Part shown: one piece after another, positions 35,600 to 44,432 of the stretch | Position numbering within the stretch: position 1 is the stretch's first letter | How the letters are laid out: every line of letters begins with the position of its first letter | Source: Streptomyces sp. HUAS 15-9 | Lineage (GTDB): Bacteria > Actinomycetota > Actinomycetes > Streptomycetales > Streptomycetaceae | DNA: 64,000 nucleotides | NCBI RefSeq assembly: GCF_025642155.1 | Contig: NZ_CP106798.1 | Span: forward strand, 8,866,001-8,930,000 | Direction of reading: 5' to 3' | Notes under the pieces: model-generated | Database searches by the model: none | Told to the model about the DNA's origin: nothing | The model's input: only the letters and a program-made list of their open reading frames with translations | Made by a program: the position numbers and the translations under genes

Positions 35600-35829
35600 G
35601 GCGCCGCTGCCGCCGCAGACACGGCCCGTGCATGATGGCGGGGTTGATCCGGCCGGTGAACTCCTGGCGTATCCGACGGGTGGAGACACCTTGAAGTTTC
35701 CCCGTGATCTTGGACACTCGTCGGTTATGCTGCGAGGGCGTGTTGATGCCGCTGCCTGGTCTCGGCCGGGGTGAGGTAGCCGAAGGTCTTGTGCTTGCGC
35801 AGGCGGCGACGGTTGTAGAAGGTCTCGAT

Positions 35830-37633
35830 GACCCTGTTGTCCAATTGGTTCATGCAGCGAGTTCGAGGGCCGCGAGCCGGGAAGTTCTGGTCTGGGCGAG
35901 CGGGATGCCGGTCCACCAGGCGTCGAGCCGGATCAAGTTGACTGCAGCGGCTGTCAGGACATGACCGAGGTGTGTCTTGGCTAGGCCGCGATAGCGGGTG
36001 CGGCGCATGCCGCCGACGGCGACGGCTTGGTGGATGGTGCCCTCGATACCGGCCCTGGCGGCGTAGCGTTCCTTCCACGCCTTGGTGGTCTGCTCGGCGC
36101 GGACGCGTTCGAGCAGGGCGTCTTGTCCTTGAGGCCGGACGGTGAGCTGTCGGCCGTACTGGGTGGAGCGGGTGCACTGGTCACGAACGGGGCAGGGAGA
36201 GCAGGTCGTGGTCGCGAAGCGGATTCTGATCACGTCGCGACCGTTGTTGTCGAGGCCGACTGTCCAGTAGCGGCTCGTCCGGCCAGATGGACAAGTGGCG
36301 GTCCTTTCCTGCCAGTTGATGGTAAAGGCGGACTTTCCGAACCCGTCGGACTTGACCTGTTGCGGGGTGCTGTTCGGCCGGACCGGTGCGACCACACAGA
36401 TCTCGCGTTCGACAGGGGCGGTCAGCAGGAGTTCGGCGGAGGAGTATCCCGAGTCCAGGAGGTGTTCGGCAGGCTTGAGGCTCTTGGTAGTGAGCGCGTC
36501 GTGCACCGCGTCGACGACGGTCGCGTCGTTCGCGGTGGCATCGGTGGTCACCACGTGGGTGATCAGATGCGGCTGCCCGGAGCCGGTGCAGTTCTCGCTC
36601 AAGTGGACCTTGTAGCCGGTCCAGGCCGAGCCGCGCTTGTGTGAATACCGGGCCTCGGGATCGTACGGCGAGGCGATCAGCGCTCTGCCCGGCGGGAGAT
36701 CATCCTTGCCGCGCCAGCCCACCTCCTGCACTCCGTCGGTGACGGTGCGTGTGAACTGCTGGATCCAGACCATCCGTAGCACGGTCACCGCGGGGATCTC
36801 GCGCAGCCATGTCGGTGCCGTGGAAGTGTGTACGGCTTCGAGTAAACGGTAGCCGTCGGCAGCAATCTGCTGGGCCAGCCGGTCGCGTTCGGACCGTTCG
36901 GAGGGCAGCCGGTAGGCATCGGTCCTGGCGCCGTAGCGCTCCTGCCATGCCGGGTCCATCCAGCTCACGAGCCACTGGGCGCTGGCTGCGGACAGTGCTT
37001 CCAGGCAGGCCCGGAGCGTCTCGCCGATGAACTCCAATCGGTTCAGGCGCCGGACGGCCGCCAAGACGTGAGTGGAGTCGGTGCGCTGCCGCCCTCCGGC
37101 ACTGACCAGGCCCTGGCCGGCCAGGCGCTCCAGCAGCAGGTCCAGCACCCGCTCCTCCAGGCCGTGGTCCAGCAGTCGTTGCCGGAACCCGGTGAGCACC
37201 GTGAAGTCGAAACCGGGATCGGTGAGCTCCAGTCCCAGCAGGTACTTCACGTCGATCCTGGCCCGCACCGCGTGCGCTGCCTGCCGGTCCGTCAGGTTCT
37301 CAACAAATTGCAGCACGCTTACCAGGGCGAGCTGCCCGGGCGAGATGCCAGGACGGCCGCGGTCCCCGAACGCCTCGCGGAACTCCTCGTTCGAGAACAC
37401 TGACCCGAGTTGGTCACGGATCCGCATCGCAAGACACCCCTTTGGGAACCCGGCATGTGCGACCGCACTCGTCCCATCCGGAACACCGCCAGAAGCCGAT
37501 CCCATCGACACAACCGCCACCCCCTGTCGCAGGGCGACCCCTTCACGCGCCCCTGACCAGGGCAGGGTCCGTCACGCCGCCTGCCTCCGACCGAGTGATC
37601 GACGCAAACTCCCTCGAATTGAGCAACAGGGTC
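35830..37633 (-). mobile_element. IS1182-family element, complete with target duplication
   Basis: 1804 bp. Ends are GACCCTGTTG at the left and CAACAGGGTC at the right, extending imperfectly (CAATT on both sides). The 7-bp target duplication TCTCGAT is at 35823-35829 and 37634-37640. Excision restores the IS3 orfB reading …FTFIETFYNRR…. It contains one intact transposase gene. Confidence 0.92.
35850..37427 (-). CDS. IS1182-family transposase (DDE, intact)
   Basis: 525 residues from ATG 37427 with AAGGGG 9-10 bases upstream; a longer in-frame start at 37520 also exists. N-terminal: LGSVFSNEEFREAFGDRGRP, ISPGQLALVSVLQFVENLTD. The DDE domain has GRQRTDSTHVLAAVRRLNRL, SGYSSAELLLTAPVEREI and a C-terminal EGTIHQAVAVGGMRRTRYRG with the last Glu. 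A Cys cluster (CPSG, CSPCPVRDQC) forms the family's zinc-like insert. It is a functional-looking IS with both ends and a target duplication, probably the youngest insertion at this site. Confidence 0.92.
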   Translation of the reverse strand: MRIRDQLGSVFSNEEFREAFGDRGRPGISPGQLALVSVLQFVENLTDRQAAHAVRARIDVKYLLGLELTDPGFDFTVLTGFRQRLLDHGLEERVLDLLLERLAGQGLVSAGGRQRTDSTHVLAAVRRLNRLEFIGETLRACLEALSAASAQWLVSWMDPAWQERYGARTDAYRLPSERSERDRLAQQIAADGYRLLEAVHTSTAPTWLREIPAVTVLRMVWIQQFTRTVTDGVQEVGWRGKDDLPPGRALIASPYDPEARYSHKRGSAWTGYKVHLSENCTGSGQPHLITHVVTTDATANDATVVDAVHDALTTKSLKPAEHLLDSGYSSAELLLTAPVEREICVVAPVRPNSTPQQVKSDGFGKSAFTINWQERTATCPSGRTSRYWTVGLDNNGRDVIRIRFATTTCSPCPVRDQCTRSTQYGRQLTVRPQGQDALLERVRAEQTTKAWKERYAARAGIEGTIHQAVAVGGMRRTRYRGLAKTHLGHVLTAAAVNLIRLDAWWTGIPLAQTRTSRLAALELAA

Positions 37634-38420
37634 TCTCGATGAAGGTGAAGACCTCGGCGCGGGCTGTGGCCCGGTCGGGCCAGGTGCGGGTGCCGATCTC
37701 TTCCTTGAGCAGGGCCCAGAAACTCTCCGCGGCCGCGTTGTCGAAGCATGATCCGGGCGCGTTCGCAGCTGTTCCGCAGCCCCAACTCTCGTATTCGGTC
37801 GCTGAATTGGGTCGAGGTGTATTCGCTGCCGCGGTCACTGTGGATCACGCAGCCGGGCTCGAGGTTCCCTCGGCCGTAGGCCATGTCGAGGGCGTCCACG
37901 ACGAGTTCTGCGCGGTGGTGATCGGCCATGGCATAGCCGACGACCTCGCGGGTGGCCAGGTCCAGCCGGCAGGCGAGGTAGAGCCAGCCCTCGGCGGTGG
38001 GCAGGTAGGTGATGTCGCCGACCAGCTTGATCCCGGGCCGCTCGGCGTGGAAGTCGCGGCCGATCAGGTCAGGGGCCGGCTTCGCCTTCTTGTCGGGCCG
38101 GGTCAACGAGCTGCGCTTGCGCCGGGTGACGCCTCGGATGTCACGCTCGCGCATCACGCGGGCGATGCGCTTGCGGTTCACCCGCTGGCCCAGACGCCGC
38201 AGTTCGGCGTGGATGCGCGGGACACCGTAAGTGCAGCGGGAGGCGACGTGCAGCACCGTGATCTCGCGCGCGAGCGCGTCGTCGGCGGCCTGCCGGGCAT
38301 GGCGGCCGGCCTCGCCCTCGCGCCACGCGTAGTAGGAGGAGCGGGCGACGTGCAGCACCCGGCACAGCAGAACGATCGGGTAGTTCGCCTTCTCCGCGTG
38401 GATGAACCGGCACAACTCGC

Positions 38421-38720
38421 TCACCGGTCGTTCTCCTTCACGAAGAAGGCGGTCGCTTTTTTCAGGATCTCGATCGTCTGCTGCTGCTCTCGGTTCTCCC
38501 GCCGCAGCCGCTGGAGCTCCTCGCGCTCGGCACTGCTCAATTCGCCGGGAGTGCCCTCGCCCCGGTCCGCCTTCGCCTTGCGGTACCAGCCGCGCAGGGA
38601 CTCGGAGCTGATGCCGAGTTCCCGGGTGACCGCCGTGACCGTCTTGCCCGAGGAATCGACGAGCGCGATCGCGTCCCGCTTGAACTCTTCGGTGTACCGC
38701 TTCGTGTACTTGCTTCCCAC
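38421..38720 (-). CDS. IS3-family OrfA
   Basis: 99 residues, intact. It is a DNA-binding protein with an HTH (RYTEEFKRDAIALVDSSGKT, VTAVTRELGISSESLRGWYR) and a leucine-zipper-like coiled coil (EREELQRLRRENREQQQTIE, ILKKATAFFVKENDR). It normally combines with OrfB through programmed -1 frameshifting to make the full transposase. It lies just inside the right end of the IS3 element. Confidence 0.9.
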   Translation of the reverse strand: MGSKYTKRYTEEFKRDAIALVDSSGKTVTAVTRELGISSESLRGWYRKAKADRGEGTPGELSSAEREELQRLRRENREQQQTIEILKKATAFFVKENDR

Positions 38721-38904
38721 CTGGTGCTACTTCCTCTGGAACCTCAGGTCCCAGTCTCCAGGTGTCCACGATCAAGGGGAAGGTTCACCTTGAGGCTGTT
38801 GACCAGCTTCGATACGGCGACCTTGGGCAGTGCACCAGGAGGTGGACGTGATCGCGTTCGCCTTGAACTCCTTCAGCTCTGCTTCGAAGTCCTCGCAGAC
38901 CTGT

Positions 38905-39117
38905 GCGCTCGCGAGTGCGTTCTGGTGCGCCCGCGTGGTGTGGAACGACTGCCTGCGCGACCGCAAGGAAGCACACGCGGCAGGACTGCCGTACGTGAGT
39001 CGGCCGAGCTGTCCCGGCTTCGTATCACCCAGGCCAAGCGCACCGAGGAACGTGCCTGGCTCGCCGACGTGTCGGCGGTCGTCCTGCAAGCAGTCCCTTC
39101 GGGACCTGGACACCGCG
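38905..39117 (+). pseudogene. tnpB: TnpB N-terminal fragment (IS200/IS605)
   Basis: Plus-strand segments in shifting frames: ALASAFWCARVVWNDCLRDR, KEAHAAGLPYVS, then ELSRLRITQAKRTEERAWLA, DVSAVVLQ and QSLRDLDTAY. This is the N-terminal recognition part of TnpB, the RNA-guided nuclease of IS200/IS605 elements and ancestor of Cas12. Three frames are needed and the RuvC catalytic region is missing. It stands divergent to the TnpA remnant, as in IS605-type elements. Confidence 0.65.
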
Positions 39118-39400
39118 TACACGGTCCGGGCAGGACCGGCAGTCTGCCTCGGCGAACCGGGCCTGCAGATAGGTGTTCGCTTTGTCCTCAGCTCGGTCCA
39201 GGACACACTCATGGCCCCCCGTGGGCAGATCGCCTGCTCGTTGTCCCAGTTGATGGTGAAGGCCGCCACCGCAGCGAACTCCTCGGCCCGTGCGGTCACG
39301 GCCGCCTTCCCGCCCGGCAGCTTGCCGATCTCCACTCGGCGTCCATACGGTCGTTGCCCGCGCGGCGGGCCGGGCCCACGGCGTAGTTCGTGCAGCAGCG
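39118..39400 (-). pseudogene. IS1182-type transposase fragment
   Basis: The minus strand reads KLPGGKAAVTARAEEFAAVA and AFTINWDNEQAICPRGAMSV, then a frameshift near 39180 to YLQARFAEADCRSCPDR. The FTINW and CPxG motifs match the Cys-rich insert of IS1182-family transposases, but the sequence differs from the intact copy at 35850. It is truncated on both sides. Confidence 0.65.
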
Positions 39401-39426
39401 CCGGGTTCTGGTGGGGTAATAGATTA

Positions 39427-39462
39427 TTGACGAAGTTAATTAATCCTCGTATGGTTCTGAGC
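39427..39462 (+). promoter_or_regulatory. Promoter and operator of the ROK gene
   Basis: TTGACG (39427-39432), a 17-bp AT-rich spacer with the symmetric TTAATTAA (39436-39443), and TATGGT (39450-39455). The start codon ATG 39463 is 7 bases after the -10, so the transcript is probably leaderless. Palindromic AT-rich sequences of this kind are typical ROK-repressor operators, suggesting autorepression. Confidence 0.65.
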
Positions 39463-40668
39463 ATGGCCAGGAATCGTCCGCGGGCCCCGATCACAAGCCC
39501 CGCAGCGGCAACCGTGTTCTCGACAGTGCTGACGCGGGGTCCCGTCACCCGCGTCGACGTGGCGCGGCGGACCGGGTTGTCATCGGCCGCGGTCACCAAG
39601 GCGGCGCGGCCATTCATCGAGGCCGGTTACATGGCTGAAGTGGCGGCCGAAGAACGGACCGTCCCTGGAGCCGGTCGCCCTGCCAGTCCGCTGGACATCC
39701 GCGCCGAGCGGGAGTTCTTCGTCGGTGTCAAGATCACCGGTGACGATCTCATCGGGGTGGTAACCGACCTGCGGGCCCAGGTGCACAATGCGCAACGCCA
39801 CCCCCTCCAGAGCCGCGCGGTCGACTCCGTCGTGGCCGCCATCGTCAATCTTGTGCGGGCGCTGCTGGCCGAGTCACAGGAGTTCCTGGAACGCGCACAC
39901 TGCCTTGGCGTGGCTGTCTCCGGCGACGTCGACCGGGCATCGGGTCAGGTCCGGTACTCGCCGTTTCTGGGCTGGCACGATGTACCGCTGGCCGAACTGC
40001 TCGAGGAGGCAACCGGCTTGATGACGACGGTTGAGAATGACGTCAAGGCGCTCACGATCGCCGAGCAGTGGTTCGGCGAGGGCATCGGCGCCTCGTCGTT
40101 CGCGCTGGTCACGGTAGGCGCTGGGATCGGCTGCGGCCTGGTGGCCAACGGCGCCCTCGTCACTGGGGCCTTCGGGGTCGCCGGCGAAATCGGACATGTG
40201 CCCGTCGCTGACGGCGGTCCGCCGTGCCATTGCGGCGGCGTCGGCTGTGTGGAGGCGATCGCCTCCACACACGCGATCGTGGCCCAAGCCCGGTTGGCCG
40301 TCGGAGAACCCGAACTGAGCATGGATCAGGCCGTGGCCCGCGCCCGGTCCGGCGAGGAGACGGTCCGACGGGTCTTCGCCCAGGCCGGTCACGCCATCGG
40401 CCTCGGCCTCGCGGCGGTCGCCAATCTCTTCGGACCGGAGCGGATTGTGGTGTCCGGAGAGGGACTGGCGGTCTACGACCTGTTTGACCAACAGATCCAG
40501 GAGAGCTTCGCCCGGCAGGCGTTCGGCAGCGCGGCCCGCTGTGGCCTCGCCATCCGTGCGCTGCCGTTCGAGGAGTGGGCACGAGGAGCGGCGGCCGTCG
40601 CCGTGCAGACGATGTTCGCCCCAGAGAGCACCAGATCACGACAGCACGCAGGGCACTTGAACACCTGA
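39463..40668 (+). CDS. ROK-family transcriptional repressor
   Basis: 401 residues from ATG 39463; an in-frame ATG at 39451 is less likely because it overlaps the -10. The N-terminal HTH is VLTRGPVTRVDVARRTGLSS. The ROK domain has the kinase-like AVSGDVDRASGQVRYSPFLG, TVENDVKALTIAEQWFGEGI, ALVTVGAGIGCGLVANGALV and GEIGHVPVADGGPPCHCGGV with the zinc-type Cys cluster. ROK regulators sense sugars or sugar phosphates. Its neighbour downstream on the same strand is a secreted alpha-galactosidase-like enzyme. A role in controlling galactoside use is likely. Confidence 0.9.
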   Translation: MARNRPRAPITSPAAATVFSTVLTRGPVTRVDVARRTGLSSAAVTKAARPFIEAGYMAEVAAEERTVPGAGRPASPLDIRAEREFFVGVKITGDDLIGVVTDLRAQVHNAQRHPLQSRAVDSVVAAIVNLVRALLAESQEFLERAHCLGVAVSGDVDRASGQVRYSPFLGWHDVPLAELLEEATGLMTTVENDVKALTIAEQWFGEGIGASSFALVTVGAGIGCGLVANGALVTGAFGVAGEIGHVPVADGGPPCHCGGVGCVEAIASTHAIVAQARLAVGEPELSMDQAVARARSGEETVRRVFAQAGHAIGLGLAAVANLFGPERIVVSGEGLAVYDLFDQQIQESFARQAFGSAARCGLAIRALPFEEWARGAAAVAVQTMFAPESTRSRQHAGHLNT

Positions 40669-40868
40669 GCGCCTGAACGGTTCAGCACCTGACGCTTGCA
40701 CAACCACCGGCCCCAAGGGACGGGGGCGGTTGGCGCACCGGCCGGGCGCGCGGTCCCCCCGCGCCGTCACCCGGAGCCGCCTGGCAACCGGCACATCGGG
40801 CGCGTCGGCGATCGCCCCTTTGAGCACGCGTTGCACGTACGTCTGTGTCCTTCTGTGAAGGAATAGCC

Positions 40869-42959
40869 ATGCTCAGATCAAGCGCGATCCGGGCCTTGTC
40901 GGCCCTCCTGCTCGCTGTGGCGACTGTGCCGCTGTCCGCGGCCCTTCCCGCGGAAACACCGGTCATCGGCGCTGCCGCCGCGCACGCGGCGGACAACGGT
41001 CTGGCGCTCAGGCCTTACATGGGCTGGAGCAGCTGGAGCCAGCAGTCCAGCAGTTACCCCGGACTCAATCCCAAGGGGCGGTTCAGCTACCTCAACGAGG
41101 CCAATGTCCTCAAGCAGGCCGACGCGATGGCGGAGAAACTCAAGCCGTACGGCTACGAGTACATCAACATGGATGCCGGCTGGTGGATGGACTGGAACTG
41201 GAACCCGCAGTACGACATTCACGGGCGGCAGACCCCGGACAAGGAGAAGTTCCCGCACGGCATCAAGTACGTCGCCGAGCACGTCCACGCCAGGGGCCTC
41301 AAACTTGGCATCTACCTGCCCGTGGGTCTGGAGAAGGGCGCCTATGACAAGGGCGACTTCCTCATCGCAGGCACCACAAACTGCAGCACCCACGACATTG
41401 TCTACCCCGACCTGCGGACCACCAATGGCTGGGACAGTTCCTACAAGATCGACTTCTCCAAGCCGTGCGCGCAGAAGTACATCGACTCGCAGGCGCAGAT
41501 GCTCGCCGACTGGGAGGTCGACTTCCTCAAGCTCGACGGCGTCGGCCCCGGCTCCGGCAAGACCGACGAGAACCACGACAACAGGGCTGACGTGGCAGCC
41601 ATGTCGAAGGCGCTGATCAACACCGGGCGGCCGATCGTCTTCGAGACTTCGGCCTGGCCGCTGGACATCAGCGGCGTCGGGACCTGGAAGAAGTACGCCA
41701 ACGCATTCCGGCCCGACACCGACGTCGAGTGCTACTGCAGCACACTCGTCACCTGGGACAACTCCGTCAAGGTTCGATGGAAGGACATCCCGCCGTGGAT
41801 CGAGCACGTCAGCCGCGGCAGTTGGATGGATCTGGACTCCCTCAACGTGGGCGTCGGGGCCATGGACGGCATCAACAAGGCGGAACGCCAGTCCTACATG
41901 ACCCTGTGGGCGATCGAGTCGGCCCCGCTCTACCTCGGAGACGACATCACGAGGCTCGACGCGTACGGCATGTCCCTGCTGACAAACCAAGAAGTCATCG
42001 CACAGAACCAGCAGGGTATCCCGGCCAAACCACTCAGGCAGGGCGGCAGCCAGCAGGTCTGGTATGCCAAGAACACCGACGGCACCTACACGGTCGCCCT
42101 GTTCAATCTCGGCAGTGCCACCAAAACGGTGTCCGTGAAGTGGAACGACCTCGGATTCCCCAACGCTTCCAATGTTCGGGACATGTGGAGCCGCACCGAC
42201 CTCGGTTCGCAGGCCGCCGGCTTCTCCGTGTCCCTTCCGGCGCATGCCTCGCAACTACTGAAGGTCACTCCCGGCAACCTCGAAGAGGACAGGACACCAC
42301 CTTCTCGCCCGGCCGGCCTGCACGCCATCGGTACCTCTGCGAGCAGCGTCTCGCTGGCGTGGAGCCCTTCTACCGACAACATGGGGGTCACTGGCTACGA
42401 CGTTTACAGCGGGACCATCAAGGCAGCGTCGGTCACCGGATCCTCCGCCACCGTGACCGGCCTGACGGCCGACACCCCCTACACCTTCACGGTCGTGGCG
42501 CGCGACGCCAGGGGCAATACCTCACCGCCCTCAGTGGCCGTCACGGTAAGGACCCCGTCAACGGGGCCGGGCGGCACTGTCTACGAGGCCGAGTCCGGCA
42601 CCAACGTGCTCTTCGGACGTGCCTGGGTGGCCCCTTGTGCGCCGTGCTCGGGTGGCCAGAAGGTCGGCGGCCTCTACCTTGGCGGCGCTCTCGAATTCCG
42701 AGGTGTCAGAGCGGAAAGAGCCGGCACCTACAAGATCACCGTCTCCTACACCGCAGGTGACTCCACCCGGTCGGCGAGGATCAGCGTCAACGGCGGCACC
42801 CCCTCAAATATCCGCTTTTCCGGCACAGGAGGATGGAACACTCCCGGAGTCAAGACCATCACGGTGACGCTCACGGCCGGGAACAATGCCCTCAAGTTCG
42901 ACAGCGGGCCCGACGGCTACACCCCCGACCTCGACCGGATCGGGGTCGGCCCGGCCTGA
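40869..42959 (+). CDS. Secreted GH27 alpha-galactosidase-like enzyme with FN3 and CBM
   Basis: 696 residues from ATG 40869 (GAAGGA upstream). A signal peptide of about 42 residues ends HAA|DNG. The GH27 barrel spans about 45-430: PYMGWSSWSQQSS, YEYINMDAGWWMDWNW, nucleophile Asp in VDFLKLDGVG, and FRPDTDVECYCS with the likely acid/base. A C-terminal beta-sandwich and then one fibronectin type III module (about 475-565, PPSRPAGLHAIGTSASSVSL) follow. The last is a carbohydrate-binding module (VYEAESGTNVLFG, NNALKFDSGPDGYTPDLDRI). It should release terminal alpha-galactosyl or arabinopyranosyl residues from plant material. It probably responds to the adjacent ROK regulator. Confidence 0.9.
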   Translation: MLRSSAIRALSALLLAVATVPLSAALPAETPVIGAAAAHAADNGLALRPYMGWSSWSQQSSSYPGLNPKGRFSYLNEANVLKQADAMAEKLKPYGYEYINMDAGWWMDWNWNPQYDIHGRQTPDKEKFPHGIKYVAEHVHARGLKLGIYLPVGLEKGAYDKGDFLIAGTTNCSTHDIVYPDLRTTNGWDSSYKIDFSKPCAQKYIDSQAQMLADWEVDFLKLDGVGPGSGKTDENHDNRADVAAMSKALINTGRPIVFETSAWPLDISGVGTWKKYANAFRPDTDVECYCSTLVTWDNSVKVRWKDIPPWIEHVSRGSWMDLDSLNVGVGAMDGINKAERQSYMTLWAIESAPLYLGDDITRLDAYGMSLLTNQEVIAQNQQGIPAKPLRQGGSQQVWYAKNTDGTYTVALFNLGSATKTVSVKWNDLGFPNASNVRDMWSRTDLGSQAAGFSVSLPAHASQLLKVTPGNLEEDRTPPSRPAGLHAIGTSASSVSLAWSPSTDNMGVTGYDVYSGTIKAASVTGSSATVTGLTADTPYTFTVVARDARGNTSPPSVAVTVRTPSTGPGGTVYEAESGTNVLFGRAWVAPCAPCSGGQKVGGLYLGGALEFRGVRAERAGTYKITVSYTAGDSTRSARISVNGGTPSNIRFSGTGGWNTPGVKTITVTLTAGNNALKFDSGPDGYTPDLDRIGVGPA

Positions 42960-43187
42960 TCCCGTCACCGGTCGCAGCATCGGCGGGCCCGCCATGCACG
43001 GGTAGTCACCGTCCCCCGGACCGGATGGGCCTTCTCGCCTCAGCGCGCGCCCGAGACCTGGTCACCGTTCCACGCCGAGTTGGGGCACCGACGGTGGCGG
43101 GCGGTGGCGGGTCCGGGGTGAGGCGACCCCTGTGGTGTGGACATACCTGAGAATGGATCTTGATGGTCCAGGAAGGTGTAGATCCAC

Positions 43188-43345
43188 ATGGCAAGGCCCT
43201 CGAAGTACAACGCGGAGTTCCGGTCCGACGCGGTGGCGTTGTGGCGGACTTCGGCCGGTCGGTGGACGTTCAAGGACGTCGCCGCCGATCTGAATGTCAA
43301 CCCCGAGACGCTGCGCACGTGGGTGCGCGAGGCAGACCGCAGCAT
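43188..43345 (+). pseudogene. IS3-family OrfA N-terminal fragment
   Basis: ATG 43188: MARPSKYNAEFRSDAVALWR, then FKDVAADLNVNPETLRTWVR. This is the HTH half of an IS3 OrfA. The terminal region TGTGGACATACCTGAGAATG lies just upstream. The sequence breaks into unrelated DNA near 43345; no orfB is present. Confidence 0.75.
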
Positions 43346-43500
43346 TGACCCGCCGTCGCTGGAGTCGCGGTAATACAGGAGGGTGTCGGGGATGACGGCC
43401 TCGCCGCTGCCGAGGGGGTAGTGGACCTCGGGGATCCAGTCCAGGGGCCGGCGGGTCTTCGGGCCCACCACCCCTCTTTCCTGCAGGTTTAGGCGGCCTC
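43346..43500 (-). pseudogene. Replication-relaxation family protein fragment
   Basis: The minus strand reads RPLDWIPEVHYPLGSGEAVI, PDTLLYYRD and GGSMLR. This matches the catalytic core region (PDA-W-PEV-Y, GGGSMLR) of replication-relaxation proteins encoded by Streptomyces conjugative and integrative elements. Both ends are lost. Together with the integrase pieces it hints at a former mobile plasmid-like element. Confidence 0.55.
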
Positions 43501-43626
43501 CCGTCGTACACCCTCCTCGCGGCATCCGGAGGTAGGGGGAGCAGGAATGCTGCCGTCTGCTGCGCAGGGTGATCTCCACCCGATGGTCTCGGGTATGGCC
43601 CGGTGACCTCGGGATAGTTATCTGTT

Positions 43627-44175
43627 ATGAGGCTGTTGGCGGGGTTGGGTGACGCTGACCGGTCGGTGACCAGGCGGGCGGCTTCCCGTATGTCGCCTGG
43701 GACTGCCATCGTGCTGTCGGCGGTGGAGGAGGTTGCGGAGGGCGCGAAGCTGTGGGTGGGCGCGGCCGCGGTGATGGGGTTGCTGGGCGGAGGGCGGGGC
43801 CGCAGGGCCGCGGCGGAGGGGTTGGGCGCGGTGGTGTTCAGCTGCCTGTGCAAGCAGTGGGCCGGCCGTCGTCGCCCGCCCAAGGAGTGGATCCCGCACG
43901 ATGAGGTTGAGGACCGCCTGGGGTCCTCTTCGTTCCCGTCCGGGCACGCCGCCGCCGCGGTGGGATTTACGGCCGCGGTGGCGCCGTCGTGGCCGCTGGC
44001 CGGCGCGCTGTGCGCGGTCCCGGCTGCCGTGGTGGCCGTGGAGCGCGTGCAATCCGGTGCCCACTATCCCAGCGACGTTGCCGCCGGTGCCGCGATCGGG
44101 CTGATCAGTGCCTGGCTCACTCGGCATGCCTCGTGCTGGCTGATGCGGCACCGGCTGCAACCGCCGGGGTGCTGA
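43627..44175 (+). CDS. PAP2-family phosphatase
   Basis: 182 residues. The PAP2 signature has KQWAGRRRPP, SSSFPSGHAAAAVGF and VERVQSGAHYPSDVAAG, giving the Lys/Arg, Ser-Gly-His and Arg-x-x-x-His-x-x-x-Asp residues of acid phosphatases. Three or four hydrophobic segments indicate a membrane protein. It probably dephosphorylates lipid phosphates such as undecaprenyl or phosphatidate. ATG 43627 follows a weak signal; the gene is monocistronic. Confidence 0.85.
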   Translation: MRLLAGLGDADRSVTRRAASRMSPGTAIVLSAVEEVAEGAKLWVGAAAVMGLLGGGRGRRAAAEGLGAVVFSCLCKQWAGRRRPPKEWIPHDEVEDRLGSSSFPSGHAAAAVGFTAAVAPSWPLAGALCAVPAAVVAVERVQSGAHYPSDVAAGAAIGLISAWLTRHASCWLMRHRLQPPGC

Positions 44176-44432
44176 TCGTGGTGCGCACAGCTGCCTGGTG
44201 GGGCGCGGCCTTCGTGCTCCAGGGACGCGCCGCGAAGGGTGAGTCGCAGGGCGGGCAGCGGTCCCCGTCTTCGCTGGTCCCCGGCGAGTCTTTGGTCTCA
44301 GGTGCCGTCGGCCGGGCGGGCTGAGGTGTTTGTCGCGGACGGGAAGCTGGCTGGTGGCGGGGCTGTGCGGCTGGGGGCCGGCAGGGGCCGCGGTGAGCGG
44401 CGGCCGCGAACCCTGCCGGCTGGTGGGGAGGG
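44176..44432. other. Intergenic, no gene seen
   Basis: 257 bp between convergent genes. Open frames are GC-bias shadows. A hairpin-rich stretch could terminate both genes, but none is clear. Confidence 0.4.

Larger units (their letters stand above)
35725..38424 (-). pseudogene. IS3 OrfB transposase, split by IS1182 and frameshifted
   Basis: GTG 38424 overlaps the orfA stop. OrfB reads VSELCRFIHAEKANYPIVLL, then HTH_21 (CTYGVPRIHAELRRLGQRV) and the rve domain with first Asp in LVGDITYLPTAEGWLYLACR and second in CVIHSDRGSEYTS. A frameshift near 37750 leads to GSCFDNAAAESFWALLKEEI with the third acidic residue. It breaks at EVFTFIE. The end resumes beyond the IS1182 element at 35829 with TFYNRRRLRKHKTFGYLTPA and stops at 35725. 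It would be a normal IS3 DDE transposase once repaired. Confidence 0.85.
35692..38787 (-). mobile_element. IS3-family element with IS1182 inside
   Basis: The left end begins TGAAGTTTCCCCGTGATCTT and the right end, read inward, TGAACCTTCCCCTTGATCGT; 20 of 25 terminal bases match. The flanking trinucleotide CCT is duplicated (35689-35691 and 38788-38790), the 3-bp duplication expected for IS3. Without the IS1182 insertion and its duplication it is about 1.28 kb, a normal IS3 length. It carries orfA and a broken orfB on the minus strand. Confidence 0.9.
35600..38905 (-). pseudogene. tnpA: IS200/IS605 TnpA (Y1 transposase), split by IS3
   Basis: The upstream piece, just right of the IS3 element (38788-38905), reads VCEDFEAELKEFK and then DHVHLLVHCP, including the HUH-type metal-binding His pair. 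The downstream piece left of IS3 (35600-35689) continues GVSTRRIRQEFTGRINPAIM. Joined across the IS3 insertion (…LVNSLK-GVSTRR…) they give the middle of a Y1 tyrosine transposase, which moves single-stranded DNA. Several frameshifts exist, and both termini, including the catalytic Tyr helix, are lost. Confidence 0.65.

Noticed and set aside
37072..38793. 573-codon plus-strand open frame
   Set aside because: It is the antisense of the IS1182 end and the IS3 genes; composition is Arg/Ser/Pro-rich without any domain, while the minus strand carries clear DDE motifs.
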